Positions 7,259 to 15,469 of a stretch of DNA of 64,000 bases are shown here, one piece after another. How positions within the stretch are numbered: the stretch's first letter is position 1; the number at the start of each line of letters is the position of its first letter. The position numbers and the translations under genes were made by a program. The notes beneath the pieces were generated by a model. It searched no databases and was not told the DNA's origin. It saw only the letters and a list, made by a program, of their open reading frames with translations. Origin of the DNA: a virus; the IMG/VR virus record IMGVR_UViG_3300009149_007629, positions 1 to 64,000 of that record, one strand, 5' to 3'.

Positions 7259-9751
7259 CTAGATATTATATAAAAGACACGCCATTACAAACGCATCAAT
7301 ACAAAATTCATGCTTACTCCGAAAAAGTACTTCACCCTTTTTTGTAACAAGGCAGATTTTAAATTTAGGCCCTTCAAAAATCCCTTTACTCATTTTAAGC
7401 ACATGTAGGATCACCCCCACCTGCTTAGCACTGATAGCATCATTATTTATCGAATATATAAAGTACCCCTCATTATCTATACGCTCAGAAAGCTTCTCTT
7501 TAAGCTCAATCTCATCCAATGCTACAAACTCCTTCGCAACTAAAGGCACTAACCCCTGATCCCCTTTATTTTCAGAAACAATCTCTCGGGCACTCTGAGG
7601 AAATATGCTTTTTTTTTCTTCTTCATCTTCTTTACCCTTTACAGGGGTCTCATTATATACCGGATCAGATACAGTAGTATCTTGTTTAGACTCAACTGTA
7701 GGACCCTCTTCTTTCTTTTTTGCCCTTTTCTCCTTCCAATAGTCATTAGTGATACTAAGCGTGTCACCGTACTCAGCATCCACTTCAAAAGGAACAGGCC
7801 ACCCTAATTTATCTACGATATCCCGTATCACCATCAACTCACATAGCTCCGGGATATAAAAGTCTAACTTATCCTCTTTTATTTCAAAAACGATTTCATC
7901 ATGGATAGGCATAATAATCTTTACATCATCTTCAAAACCATTTTCATGTATCCATTTCCACACCCTAAATAAAGCGATCTTTATGATATCACTTCCGCAC
8001 CCCTGAATCTGACTATTAATAGCCAGTCTGTCCCCTTTTGCCTGGATACGCCTATCCTCATTGGTATAGTACTCAGTCAGAGGTCTACGTCTTCCTAATG
8101 CAGTACTACTATAACCTCTCTTTCTACACCTCTTAGATTCTTCTGTTATCCAGTTATTTAAACCTTTATATGCTGTAAAGAAATTTATGATCATCTTTTT
8201 AGCGGTATCAATGGTTATTTTTGCCTGAGCTGCAAAGCCTGCAGGCCCTCCGCCATACATCGTCAGAAAGTTAATGGTTTTTCCCAGTTTTCTTTCTTTT
8301 TTGGAAATTTTATCTTTTCTAAGGATAGCTTTAGTTGTCAGAGTATGAAGATCCCCTGTACCTTCTAAAAACTCTTTAATCCACATGGGCTCCCGAGAAA
8401 GATTAGCAGCTATACGAAGTTCCTCACCACTATAATCGATAGTGACTATCTTAAAACCCGCATGAGCTAACAGAGCTCTTCTTAAATTAATAGCATCAGG
8501 ATTGTCATCATTTGGAGCAGGGATATTTTGACAGTTTACTCCACTATAACCGTCTACTAAAAGGCCACCTCCACCGGTACTATTAAAGCGCCCGGTCTCC
8601 GCCCGTACCTGATTAAGCTGAAACTTAACCTCATTATTACTATCAGCATTTTTTATAAAATTCTCAATGTATGTGCCAAGAATTTTTTCTAACTTACGGT
8701 GCTTCATTATTAAATCAACTATTGGGTACTTGTCCTGGATCTTTTCCAGTATTTCCCCTCCAGTCATGTACTGACCACTTGCTGTTTTATCTTTTATAGG
8801 ATACACATATTTAAGTTCATTAAATAGTAGCTCTCCCAGCTGCTTCGGGCTGTCTATATCAAATTCCCGGCCAGCAATATCATACATACTAGATTTTAAA
8901 GTTTTAAGCTTAGTTATAACTTCTTCTCTTTTTTGCTTCAGATAGGGAATATCTATCCTTACATAATTGCGCTCCATCTCCATCGTTACAAAGGTACAAC
9001 GCTTTTCTACTTTATAGATAGCCCATGGCCCGGATCTACCTGTAGGATCCTGATTATCTAAGCGGTACTTAAACAACTTATATAAACCAAAACTATTCAT
9101 AGCGTCAGGAGCTCCATAGTACAAAGCTCTTGCTGGAGGTACCATATCAAAGGATACAACCTTTTTATTATTTGTAAGAACCCCTAAGCCATCAATTGAA
9201 AGCATGGGTCTCTTCAAAAGCATCTCTGAGAGTGGTTTTAAACCTTTCTGTTTCCTGGAGGAATCTTCTACGGCAGCCATTAACATGGTATCTTCGTACA
9301 TATTCTCGTCAGTTATGTAAATACCATAATTCCACAATATCTGACCGTCATACTTAAAATTATGGTAGATACAAACACAGTTAGCACAAAGCCTCCTCAG
9401 TTGCTCTATCATAAAACTTTCAGCTACATTGTATTCCCGGTCTACATGAGCTACGGGGACATAAACTCCCTCCATAGCACTTGAAGCCATACATATCCCA
9501 ACAATAGTGGATGCAGATCTCCCGTCCTCATTTAATCGAGTATTTAATCCGGTGGTTTCTAAATCTAGAGCACAGATTTTATTCTCTATTAGAAAATCTA
9601 TGTACTCTTCAACATCTTTTTGTGTCGTAAGAAGCCTAAATGATAACTTTGGATTTTCCATCCATTCTTTTTTATCCAGAATATCCTTAACTCCTTCTGA
9701 ATTAAAATCATTTAGCATATGTGTAGCTATTGAAACGCCCCTCTTTGCCAT
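7259..9751 (-). CDS. DNA polymerase, family A, with 3'-5' exonuclease and extra C-terminal domain
   Basis: Replicative polymerase of 830 residues. Proofreading domain: Exo I ALDLETTG (D63, E65), Exo II YHNFKYD (N131, D135), Exo III YYGAPD (D216), all intact. Polymerase domain: motif A TIDYSGEELR (D439, E444), where Ile of the usual DYSQIELR is replaced by Glu443; motif B R487-K491-F495-Y499-G500; motif C IHDE (H617, D618, E619). No 5' nuclease domain is present. After about residue 675 a Lys/Glu-rich linker leads to roughly 110 residues of globular sequence not normally found in family A polymerases. GAGGAAG precedes the ATG. It follows the primase-type zinc-finger gene directly. Function is very likely; the C-terminal extension is unexplained. 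Confidence 0.95.
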   Translation of the reverse strand: MAKRGVSIATHMLNDFNSEGVKDILDKKEWMENPKLSFRLLTTQKDVEEYIDFLIENKICALDLETTGLNTRLNEDGRSASTIVGICMASSAMEGVYVPVAHVDREYNVAESFMIEQLRRLCANCVCIYHNFKYDGQILWNYGIYITDENMYEDTMLMAAVEDSSRKQKGLKPLSEMLLKRPMLSIDGLGVLTNNKKVVSFDMVPPARALYYGAPDAMNSFGLYKLFKYRLDNQDPTGRSGPWAIYKVEKRCTFVTMEMERNYVRIDIPYLKQKREEVITKLKTLKSSMYDIAGREFDIDSPKQLGELLFNELKYVYPIKDKTASGQYMTGGEILEKIQDKYPIVDLIMKHRKLEKILGTYIENFIKNADSNNEVKFQLNQVRAETGRFNSTGGGGLLVDGYSGVNCQNIPAPNDDNPDAINLRRALLAHAGFKIVTIDYSGEELRIAANLSREPMWIKEFLEGTGDLHTLTTKAILRKDKISKKERKLGKTINFLTMYGGGPAGFAAQAKITIDTAKKMIINFFTAYKGLNNWITEESKRCRKRGYSSTALGRRRPLTEYYTNEDRRIQAKGDRLAINSQIQGCGSDIIKIALFRVWKWIHENGFEDDVKIIMPIHDEIVFEIKEDKLDFYIPELCELMVIRDIVDKLGWPVPFEVDAEYGDTLSITNDYWKEKRAKKKEEGPTVESKQDTTVSDPVYNETPVKGKEDEEEKKSIFPQSAREIVSENKGDQGLVPLVAKEFVALDEIELKEKLSERIDNEGYFIYSINNDAISAKQVGVILHVLKMSKGIFEGPKFKICLVTKKGEVLFRSKHEFCIDAFVMACLLYNI

Positions 9752-10297
9752 TTATACTTCCTCAATGGTTTTAAGTATATAGTTCTTAAGTGCCCCAGAT
9801 GCCCTATCAAATTTTTCTTCCGGAGTAGCATTCCTTAGTATCATATAAGCCAGGACCATCTTAGAATATTTTTCAAAATCAATTTCATCTTTTAAGGCCT
9901 TAATCGCCTGTGCTATCTTCTCTACAAACAATTTATTATTACTAGACTTTGAAACTTCTGTTTTATACGTTTTACTTTTTGGAGCCTCAAAAGCATCAGG
10001 TAGCTTTGAGATATCTATCCGGTATCTACTTATTAATACTCTTAGGACAGCCTGAAAACTTAAGCCCTCTTCTTTACCTACCCAAGAAAAAAGATCAAGC
10101 TTTTCCTTACATACCCAGCAGTAAGAAGAATCCGTACTCTTATAAAATCGTGAGCTCTTCTTATTATCAGTTCCATGAAAAGGACAAGAAAACTGCTCCT
10201 CCTCTATTGCACCTGTTATTAGGCTTCTTGATAGAAGGATATCTGATAAAGATATATGCCTTTTTATTTCTTTTTTTATGGATTCCAGATCCTTCAT
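9752..10297 (-). CDS. Stand-alone CHC2-type primase zinc-finger protein
   Basis: A 181-residue protein starting with the zinc-binding domain of DnaG primases: C38, H41, C60 and C63 in the order CPFH...CWVC, followed by KLDLFSWVGKEEGLSF, as in CHC2 domains that read template sequence at primer start sites. The rest (residues ~100-181) is helical, and no TOPRIM catalytic domain is present. The catalytic primase part must be encoded elsewhere, or the protein works as a helicase/primase adaptor. It lies between the helicase gene (2-bp gap) and the polymerase gene, consistent with a role in priming. The zinc-finger call is strong; the role is inferred. Alternative: a regulator reusing the domain. 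Confidence 0.85.
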   Translation of the reverse strand: MKDLESIKKEIKRHISLSDILLSRSLITGAIEEEQFSCPFHGTDNKKSSRFYKSTDSSYCWVCKEKLDLFSWVGKEEGLSFQAVLRVLISRYRIDISKLPDAFEAPKSKTYKTEVSKSSNNKLFVEKIAQAIKALKDEIDFEKYSKMVLAYMILRNATPEEKFDRASGALKNYILKTIEEV

Positions 10298-10299
10298 CT

Positions 10300-11838
10300 T
10301 TAACCTACTATCCCACTGATATCTATATTTGATGAATTCTCTATAGTATCTGTAAAGTTATAAATGAAGCCTGTTTCTAACTGAGCACAAGCATCAAAAG
10401 GCTCAAAAGATCCAGCCCTTCTATTCTTAAGCCCACATATCTTTAATTTTGCGTACTCCTCACTATCCTCGGGCTTAAAAAGTGATAGGATAACATCCGA
10501 GGAACGTTCTGCTTCATGTGCATTTGAAAGAGCAGTTAAATAATAACGTCCTTCATTCGCCAAGGCCTCCCTATAACCATTTCTGTTCATCTGAAAAGGT
10601 GAGAGCACTCTACACCCTCTACCATTATTAAAAGTCAGACAAATTCTTTTTAAATTCTTAATAATATTATTAGTAGTCTGATTATGGTCTCGAGTCTTCT
10701 CTTCTTCTGTAGATCCCATAAGAGTTATGTAATCCACAATGGAAAGTTCCAGGTCACCTCGGTTGTCTGCACGAAGCTCCTGCTGCCAAGAACGCATCTG
10801 CATCTCAATATCAGCAGTTGTAACATCGGATTTTGAAGGCTGCCATATAAACATTCGGCCATATTCTTCTGATTTACTATTTATAGCTTTATCAAAATCT
10901 TTACAGATCTCAAACCAGAAATCCTGTTCCCGACTATTCAGTCTGCCGTATTCTACATCGTTATATTTTATATTTCCTACAAGATCTGCGAATTCAGGAA
11001 GGAGCTCTTTAAAGATAGGGTTACAGGCATGTAGTACATATAAATGCCTCCGTATTTCTATGTAGGTTTGCTCTAAGCTTACATAACAGGAGTTCCAGCC
11101 ACCAAAAAGAGCTCTGTACGCAAGATTTAAACAGAAGGTAGTTTTACAATGCCCTGTAAAAGCAGCTACAAGCCATAACTCTGTATTACGCATCCCACCA
11201 GTTTTATCATCTATCTGTTTAAGCCACGTACTTATACCTAATGTATCTAAAGGATTTGTAGCAGCTCTTTTATATTCTTCTAATATCTCTGTAGAATCCT
11301 CTGTAGATATTATCTGACCTTCTGTTTTTACCCCTGTTAAATTTCTTTGTAGCTCTTTAGTCTCTCTGGCGAAATAAGAGATAGCATCTGTAATACCCTT
11401 TATCTCTTTTTTATTTCGGCCTCTACCTAATGTAAGACCTGTTGACGCTACCTTATTTGAATTAGATAGGACTCTCTCAAATCTTAATAGATTCTGCTCA
11501 TCGTTATAATTCTCCAGGATGGTTCTAAAATCCTGGCCGATGTAAGGAGTCTGTACTTTAATCTTTTCTAATAGAGCAAGAACAGTCTCATCACCCTCTA
11601 CTGCCTCATAATTTGCTTTTATAAACTCATATGAAGGAAGCTCCGGCTGACCGTCTGCTTTTTTTATATAATTAAGAATAAAATGATATAACTTTTTATA
11701 GGCTTTCTCTTCCGGTGGATTAGGTACTACATTTTGTAAAGATCTAAAATTCTTAAGAAGATCTTTTTGGGTAATAGTCTCTTTACCCTCTTTTTTAAAA
11801 TTTATAATTGATCTAAAGAGTACATCTAGATCTACCAT
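10300..11838 (-). CDS. DnaB-like (SF4) replicative helicase with altered Walker A
   Basis: A hexameric replicative helicase candidate of 512 residues. The RecA-like core has Walker A AAFTGHCKTT (225-234), Walker B-type SIVDYI (D369), the post-P-loop SLEQT (E256), the DnaB-type LSPFQMNRNGYREAL (413-426) and KNRRAGSFEPF (471-481), corresponding to the arginine-finger/KxRxG segment. The glycine just before the P-loop lysine is Cys231, whereas DnaB has Gly-Lys-Thr. Residues 1-150 are helical and would be the N-terminal, primase- or loader-interacting part. GGAGAG precedes the ATG. It lies directly after the loader-like gene and before the zinc-finger gene, a helicase/loader/primase cluster. The family is confident; ATPase strength is uncertain because of Cys231. 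Confidence 0.9.
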   Translation of the reverse strand: MVDLDVLFRSIINFKKEGKETITQKDLLKNFRSLQNVVPNPPEEKAYKKLYHFILNYIKKADGQPELPSYEFIKANYEAVEGDETVLALLEKIKVQTPYIGQDFRTILENYNDEQNLLRFERVLSNSNKVASTGLTLGRGRNKKEIKGITDAISYFARETKELQRNLTGVKTEGQIISTEDSTEILEEYKRAATNPLDTLGISTWLKQIDDKTGGMRNTELWLVAAFTGHCKTTFCLNLAYRALFGGWNSCYVSLEQTYIEIRRHLYVLHACNPIFKELLPEFADLVGNIKYNDVEYGRLNSREQDFWFEICKDFDKAINSKSEEYGRMFIWQPSKSDVTTADIEMQMRSWQQELRADNRGDLELSIVDYITLMGSTEEEKTRDHNQTTNNIIKNLKRICLTFNNGRGCRVLSPFQMNRNGYREALANEGRYYLTALSNAHEAERSSDVILSLFKPEDSEEYAKLKICGLKNRRAGSFEPFDACAQLETGFIYNFTDTIENSSNIDISGIVG

Positions 11839-11852
11839 ATTCTCTCCAAAAT

Positions 11853-12545
11853 CTATAAATTAGATAGTCTGTCCTGTGTGTCCCGAGACATCTTAGCACT
11901 TATTTTACCCGTCACACCCGCAAAATATCCCTTATAAGCATTTACTGTTAACCTTACTTTTACATACTTCTCAAAATATTGATCTAAATCCTGGCTATAA
12001 TCTTTTGAACCCTTTAGAGTACCCTCATCCCTTGAGTATATCCAAGTGCTTTTACCCAGACGATACCGGTTCTTAATAACCTCACATACTGAACTCTTTA
12101 ATGTTTTGTACTCCGACTGGGAAGTAAACAAAATCACTAAGAGATCATACTGATTTAAAGCTAATAATGTTAATCTGGACCCATCTTCCTTTGGGGCATG
12201 GTATTTATCTACAATTTCCATACCCTCCAGTACCATATAGTCCTTAGTTATAAAACCCTTTGTGAAAAAACTTTTTACAGTATATAAAAAGAGATCTTCG
12301 TCACCATAGAAGATCATGTTTTTATCACTATATCTCTTATGTACTTCTGAGGCATCTACAGGAGGGACTACAGGGTATTTAGATAGGATAGTAAACTTTT
12401 TTCTTATCTGAGCGCTGATCTCACAATAACACGGAACACCATATGTGTATATGGCTTTTTTCCCCATAGTGATTATAGTTTTATGTGCGGTCCCTATAAA
12501 TTTAGTACCACCACAATACGGGCACGGGTTCTCTTTTAAATTCAT
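11853..12545 (-). CDS. Putative DnaC-like helicase loader, degenerate AAA+
   Basis: A 230-residue protein. The N-terminus has a four-Cys site (C8, C11, C39, C41: CPYC ... PCYC) like the zinc motif of DnaC-type loaders. The remainder follows the AAA+ loader pattern: NMIFYGDEDLFLYTVKSFF (76-94) aligns with the loader P-loop strand and helix but lacks GxGKT; YDLLVILFTSQ with YKTLKSSVCEVIKNRYRLGKS corresponds to the Walker B and sensor region, where the acidic pair is lost; and a final segment resembles the DnaC tail. It lies immediately upstream of the DnaB-like gene (14 bp), as loaders often do. Inference: a loader or helicase co-factor that no longer hydrolyses ATP. GAGGAAT precedes the ATG. 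A plausible assignment by eye that needs profile comparison. Confidence 0.55.
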   Translation of the reverse strand: MNLKENPCPYCGGTKFIGTAHKTIITMGKKAIYTYGVPCYCEISAQIRKKFTILSKYPVVPPVDASEVHKRYSDKNMIFYGDEDLFLYTVKSFFTKGFITKDYMVLEGMEIVDKYHAPKEDGSRLTLLALNQYDLLVILFTSQSEYKTLKSSVCEVIKNRYRLGKSTWIYSRDEGTLKGSKDYSQDLDQYFEKYVKVRLTVNAYKGYFAGVTGKISAKMSRDTQDRLSNL

Positions 12546-12560
12546 ATATTCCTCTAAAAA

Positions 12561-15242
12561 CTAAGAAAAAACTTTAGAGTATAAGGCGTCTATGTCGCTT
12601 TCACTATCCTCAAAAAGAAGCTCATCTTCCCCAAACTCTATAGCTCCATGAGCTATATCACCCATTACATCATTTATTAAACTTTTTTTCTTTTCCAAAA
12701 TTTTTAAAACATGCTCATCTATAGTCTCTTTTGTAACTAGATGCACTAAATAAATGTGCTTGTATATACTACCTATACGCTGTGCTCTTCCTATCGTTTG
12801 ATACAGGTCACCATAAGACCAAGGAGTATCATAGAATAGGATTACATTAGCTGACTGAAGATTTATAGCTGCAGACCCCGCATATGTAATGAAGATCACA
12901 TTTACATCATCATCAAAATCCTGAAACCTTAACTTATTTTTATTTCTATCCGCTGAAGAAACATCCCCCGTGATCTTAACATGACTCATCTCAAGATCAT
13001 CCAGGATCTTCTCTAATATCGGTATACCTGATTTAAACCTCGTAAATAATATAACCTTCTCATTTGATAGCTCGTACTCGAAAAGCCGCCTAAATTCATC
13101 CTCCTTAGCACTAACACCCTCCTCATTTACCCATGAGGGGCCATTAGACACTAATTGACAGTAAGACAGAGCAGCTATCTTACTGTTTGCTACACCCTCT
13201 TCTGTTAATGAATTGTCATATGCTATTTGAAGCTTTTCATATTTAACGAGATCACTCTCTTTAGGGTTCTTTTGTGATGCCAGCTTCTCTTTTAACTCAA
13301 AATAACGGGTCCTTAATAATCTTCGATACAAATCCCCCGAAAGAGCTTCTTTATAAAGCTTTCTCTGAGCAGTAGTCATTTCTACTACAACTTTTTTAGA
13401 TATTAGGGAGGGGAGATCTTTTGCCACATCCCTTGTTTTACGTATTAAGAAGAAAGGGTCTATTACACGCTTAAATTCCTTTAGATCCTTGTACCCTACG
13501 ACTTCATTGAAGCGGATCTTCTTCTTTGACCCCTTCTTTCTAAGCTCATGCTTCTTCCTAATTGTATACTTAGCTAAAAATTTGTTCTTACCTCCCAAAA
13601 GACCCGGGACGATCACTTTATAGATGTAATATGCCTCTTCTAGCCTGTTTTTTATTACTGTAGCGCTTAAACCGTATACTCTATGGGCTCTGTTTGCAAT
13701 TTCATCCGCTCCCATATGCTTTAATGTTCTGTGGTTTTTGATTTCCTGACATTCATCTATTATAAAAGTGAACTTTGGATATCTATTCTCTATTAAGAAG
13801 GTGTAATCCTCCTGTATTGCATAGTAATTAACTATTAAAACATTTGCATCTACTGTCTCATATTGAGCTTTTCGAGCTTTATACCCATGTACACGTCTAA
13901 AAGGGATCTCTTTTTCAATAAGATCCTCTACAAGGCCATACCCTAAGCCATCTTTTCTTTCCCCATAAACAGTTTGAAGTACATGTGTTGTAATACCTAC
14001 TGTAAACTTATCGAATTCTTCCGCCCACTGATCCATAGCAGACTTAGGACATACTATAAGAAGCTTTAATTCCGGGTCCTTCTGAAGACAAAAGGAGTAC
14101 GAAGCAATATTTTGAAGGGTGTTATGGTTAATGAACCCGTTACCAACAAAATTATGACCATCAGGTACATGAAAATCAAAAAAGTCACACCTAACATTCT
14201 TAATCTCTACAACTTTTTCCAATTTTGTAGATTGAATATCTCTTAATACGCGGCCCTCGTATAGATCATATAAAGTTTGGGTATCTCTTACTTCTAATTT
14301 ATAGCTAGACACTACCGAATTTACCCCTAAAGTCCTAAGTAGCATCTGTAAAGACTGGAGATATGGTTTATAGCGAGTTTCAAATACTATTGAGCCTCCC
14401 CCGGGCTTTGGTACCCCTATTACTCCCTTTACATAAGCTATTATTACCTGTTTTGGGCTTCTAAAAATCTGATCAGGTACTATATAACCCTGGATATCCG
14501 TGTGTATCTTAAAATTTAATGATTTCTTAATAACATCCATTGATATCTTTGCATTTTTATACACTTTATTAAGGTATATAAAAAGATATGTGTAAAAACT
14601 ATCTGAATATTCTGAGTTATTGTTATTAAGAAAGAAATATTTGTAGATGCCTAAAGAGTATGCAAATTTTTCATCTATCCGAAGAACTATATCCCCATTT
14701 ATCTCTAAAGGGACCTCTTGGATCTCTGTAGGAAAAACATACCCTCCAGTTTTTATCTGAACTTGATCCCCTACTGTGAGATCTTGTAACTTTCTGTAGA
14801 TACCACTCTTTTCCAGCACTGGGTGATGAGGAAGGCCTTTAATCCGGTACCCTGATTCAGTAATCACCTCTAAACCTTTAGAGGATCCACTAAAATAGAT
14901 ATGAGAAGCTTTCTTATACCCACCCTCCCCCAGCACCTCAACACCATCTAAGGCATGTAAAGTATCTGGGATCCTAATATCTGATTTATAGAAATGCTTT
15001 ATGGGAAAAATGCCCTTAGAAGTAGGAATTAACGTATCTTCTGATACGCATTTTCCAAGCCCTGCGCTATCTCCGAGGATCATCCTACTTAGGCATATTA
15101 GATGCAGGCAACCTACTACTTGATAACCACGTAGTTTTGTAGACTCTTTTAAGTATTTGCAGCTCTTTAATACAGGCTCTTTTTTACCTTCCCGTAATTC
15201 TTTTAGAAAAGGATAATTAGAGGGTGTGTCTGAGAAACCCAT
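12561..15242 (-). CDS. SNF2-family helicase/ATPase interrupted by an intein
   Basis: An 893-residue precursor. The extein residues (1-64 plus 375-893, ~583 aa) form an SF2/SNF2 enzyme: P-loop GDSAGLGK (57-64) completed by T375 after splicing; motif Ia LLIVCPKSAMDQW (394-406); motif II IIDECQEIK (DECQ, 496-499); motif III YGLSAT; motif V VNLQSANVILFYDTPW; motif VI QTIGRAQRIG. Residues 65-374 are an intein placed between K64 and T375 of the Walker A motif, so ATPase activity requires splicing. Family members move along or remodel nucleoprotein; in phages they often help recombination or replication restart. The gene starts the replication block, behind a 227-bp control region, with AAGGTG before the ATG. 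Confident on family; substrate unknown. Confidence 0.93.
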   Translation of the reverse strand: MGFSDTPSNYPFLKELREGKKEPVLKSCKYLKESTKLRGYQVVGCLHLICLSRMILGDSAGLGKCVSEDTLIPTSKGIFPIKHFYKSDIRIPDTLHALDGVEVLGEGGYKKASHIYFSGSSKGLEVITESGYRIKGLPHHPVLEKSGIYRKLQDLTVGDQVQIKTGGYVFPTEIQEVPLEINGDIVLRIDEKFAYSLGIYKYFFLNNNNSEYSDSFYTYLFIYLNKVYKNAKISMDVIKKSLNFKIHTDIQGYIVPDQIFRSPKQVIIAYVKGVIGVPKPGGGSIVFETRYKPYLQSLQMLLRTLGVNSVVSSYKLEVRDTQTLYDLYEGRVLRDIQSTKLEKVVEIKNVRCDFFDFHVPDGHNFVGNGFINHNTLQNIASYSFCLQKDPELKLLIVCPKSAMDQWAEEFDKFTVGITTHVLQTVYGERKDGLGYGLVEDLIEKEIPFRRVHGYKARKAQYETVDANVLIVNYYAIQEDYTFLIENRYPKFTFIIDECQEIKNHRTLKHMGADEIANRAHRVYGLSATVIKNRLEEAYYIYKVIVPGLLGGKNKFLAKYTIRKKHELRKKGSKKKIRFNEVVGYKDLKEFKRVIDPFFLIRKTRDVAKDLPSLISKKVVVEMTTAQRKLYKEALSGDLYRRLLRTRYFELKEKLASQKNPKESDLVKYEKLQIAYDNSLTEEGVANSKIAALSYCQLVSNGPSWVNEEGVSAKEDEFRRLFEYELSNEKVILFTRFKSGIPILEKILDDLEMSHVKITGDVSSADRNKNKLRFQDFDDDVNVIFITYAGSAAINLQSANVILFYDTPWSYGDLYQTIGRAQRIGSIYKHIYLVHLVTKETIDEHVLKILEKKKSLINDVMGDIAHGAIEFGEDELLFEDSESDIDALYSKVFS
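14121..15050 (-). other. Intein (310 residues) within the SNF2 helicase P-loop
   Basis: Residues 65-374 of the helicase precursor. Splice features: Cys1 at the N-terminus (CVSEDTLIPTSKG), a block B equivalent GLPHHPVLE (usual TPxH with Leu in place of Thr and the His kept), block F-like FFDFHVPDGHNFVGNGF, and C-terminal INHN with the penultimate His and final Asn, followed by extein Thr375. Between them (~190-320) lies a LAGLIDADG-type region: YSLGIYKYFF and YVKGVIGVPKPGGG sit where the acidic LAGLIDADG motifs belong, followed by LQSLQMLLRTLGVNS as in these endonucleases. The catalytic acids are missing, so the homing nuclease is probably dead while splicing residues persist. Coordinates are set by the Cys codon (15048-15050) and Asn codon (14121-14123). 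Confidence 0.9.
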
Positions 15243-15326
15243 AAAAATTCACCTTAAATTTACTAATTTCCAAAAACTATAATCGTTACTTCTTAATATA
15301 CCGGTGTGCAATATTTTATTAAAGCA

Positions 15327-15366
15327 ACTTTTTACTTTTTTCTAAAAACTTTTATTTAACTTTTTA
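15327..15366. repeat. Four short ACTTTT repeats in the non-coding region
   Basis: ACTTTT begins at 15327, 15334, 15348 and 15359 on the plus strand (AAAAGT on the minus strand) within 40 very AT-rich bases between the virion block and the helicase gene. Spacings are 7, 14 and 11 bases. Such a cluster could be part of a protein-binding site, an UP-like element or an AT-rich melting zone, or just A/T drift. No function is shown. Confidence 0.4.
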
Positions 15367-15377
15367 AAAATGAAGGA

Positions 15378-15406
15378 ATTATACACATTAGTATAATGCT
15401 TCAGAA
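15378..15406 (-). promoter_or_regulatory. Candidate promoter for the replication operon
   Basis: On the minus strand a perfect TATAAT (15378-15383) has TTCTGA (15401-15406) 17 bases upstream as a weak -35. It lies in the longest non-coding stretch of the window (15243-15469), about 135 bases upstream of the helicase ATG at 15242. The remaining gap up to 15469 contains the short repeats and a hairpin; I see no gene in it. The weak -35 could mean an activator or a phage sigma factor is needed. Confidence 0.35.
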
Positions 15407-15416
15407 AACTTTTTTA

Positions 15417-15430
15417 TGCTACAGGTAGCA
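15417..15430. other. Short perfect inverted repeat (hairpin)
   Basis: TGCTAC (15417-15422) and GTAGCA (15425-15430) are perfect reverse complements with a 2-base centre, just upstream of the candidate replication promoter. In RNA it could form a 5-bp stem with a 4-base loop. There is no run of U after it on either strand, so it is not a standard intrinsic terminator; it could be an operator-like site. It separates the end of the virion block from the replication block. Confidence 0.4.
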
Positions 15431-15469
15431 CCTTAAACGCTTTACTTATTAGACTTATTTATAATGAGG

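Noticed and set aside
15417-15430. Hairpin as an intrinsic terminator for the virion block
   Set aside because: The stem is short and no U-run follows on either strand, so I list it only as an inverted repeat.
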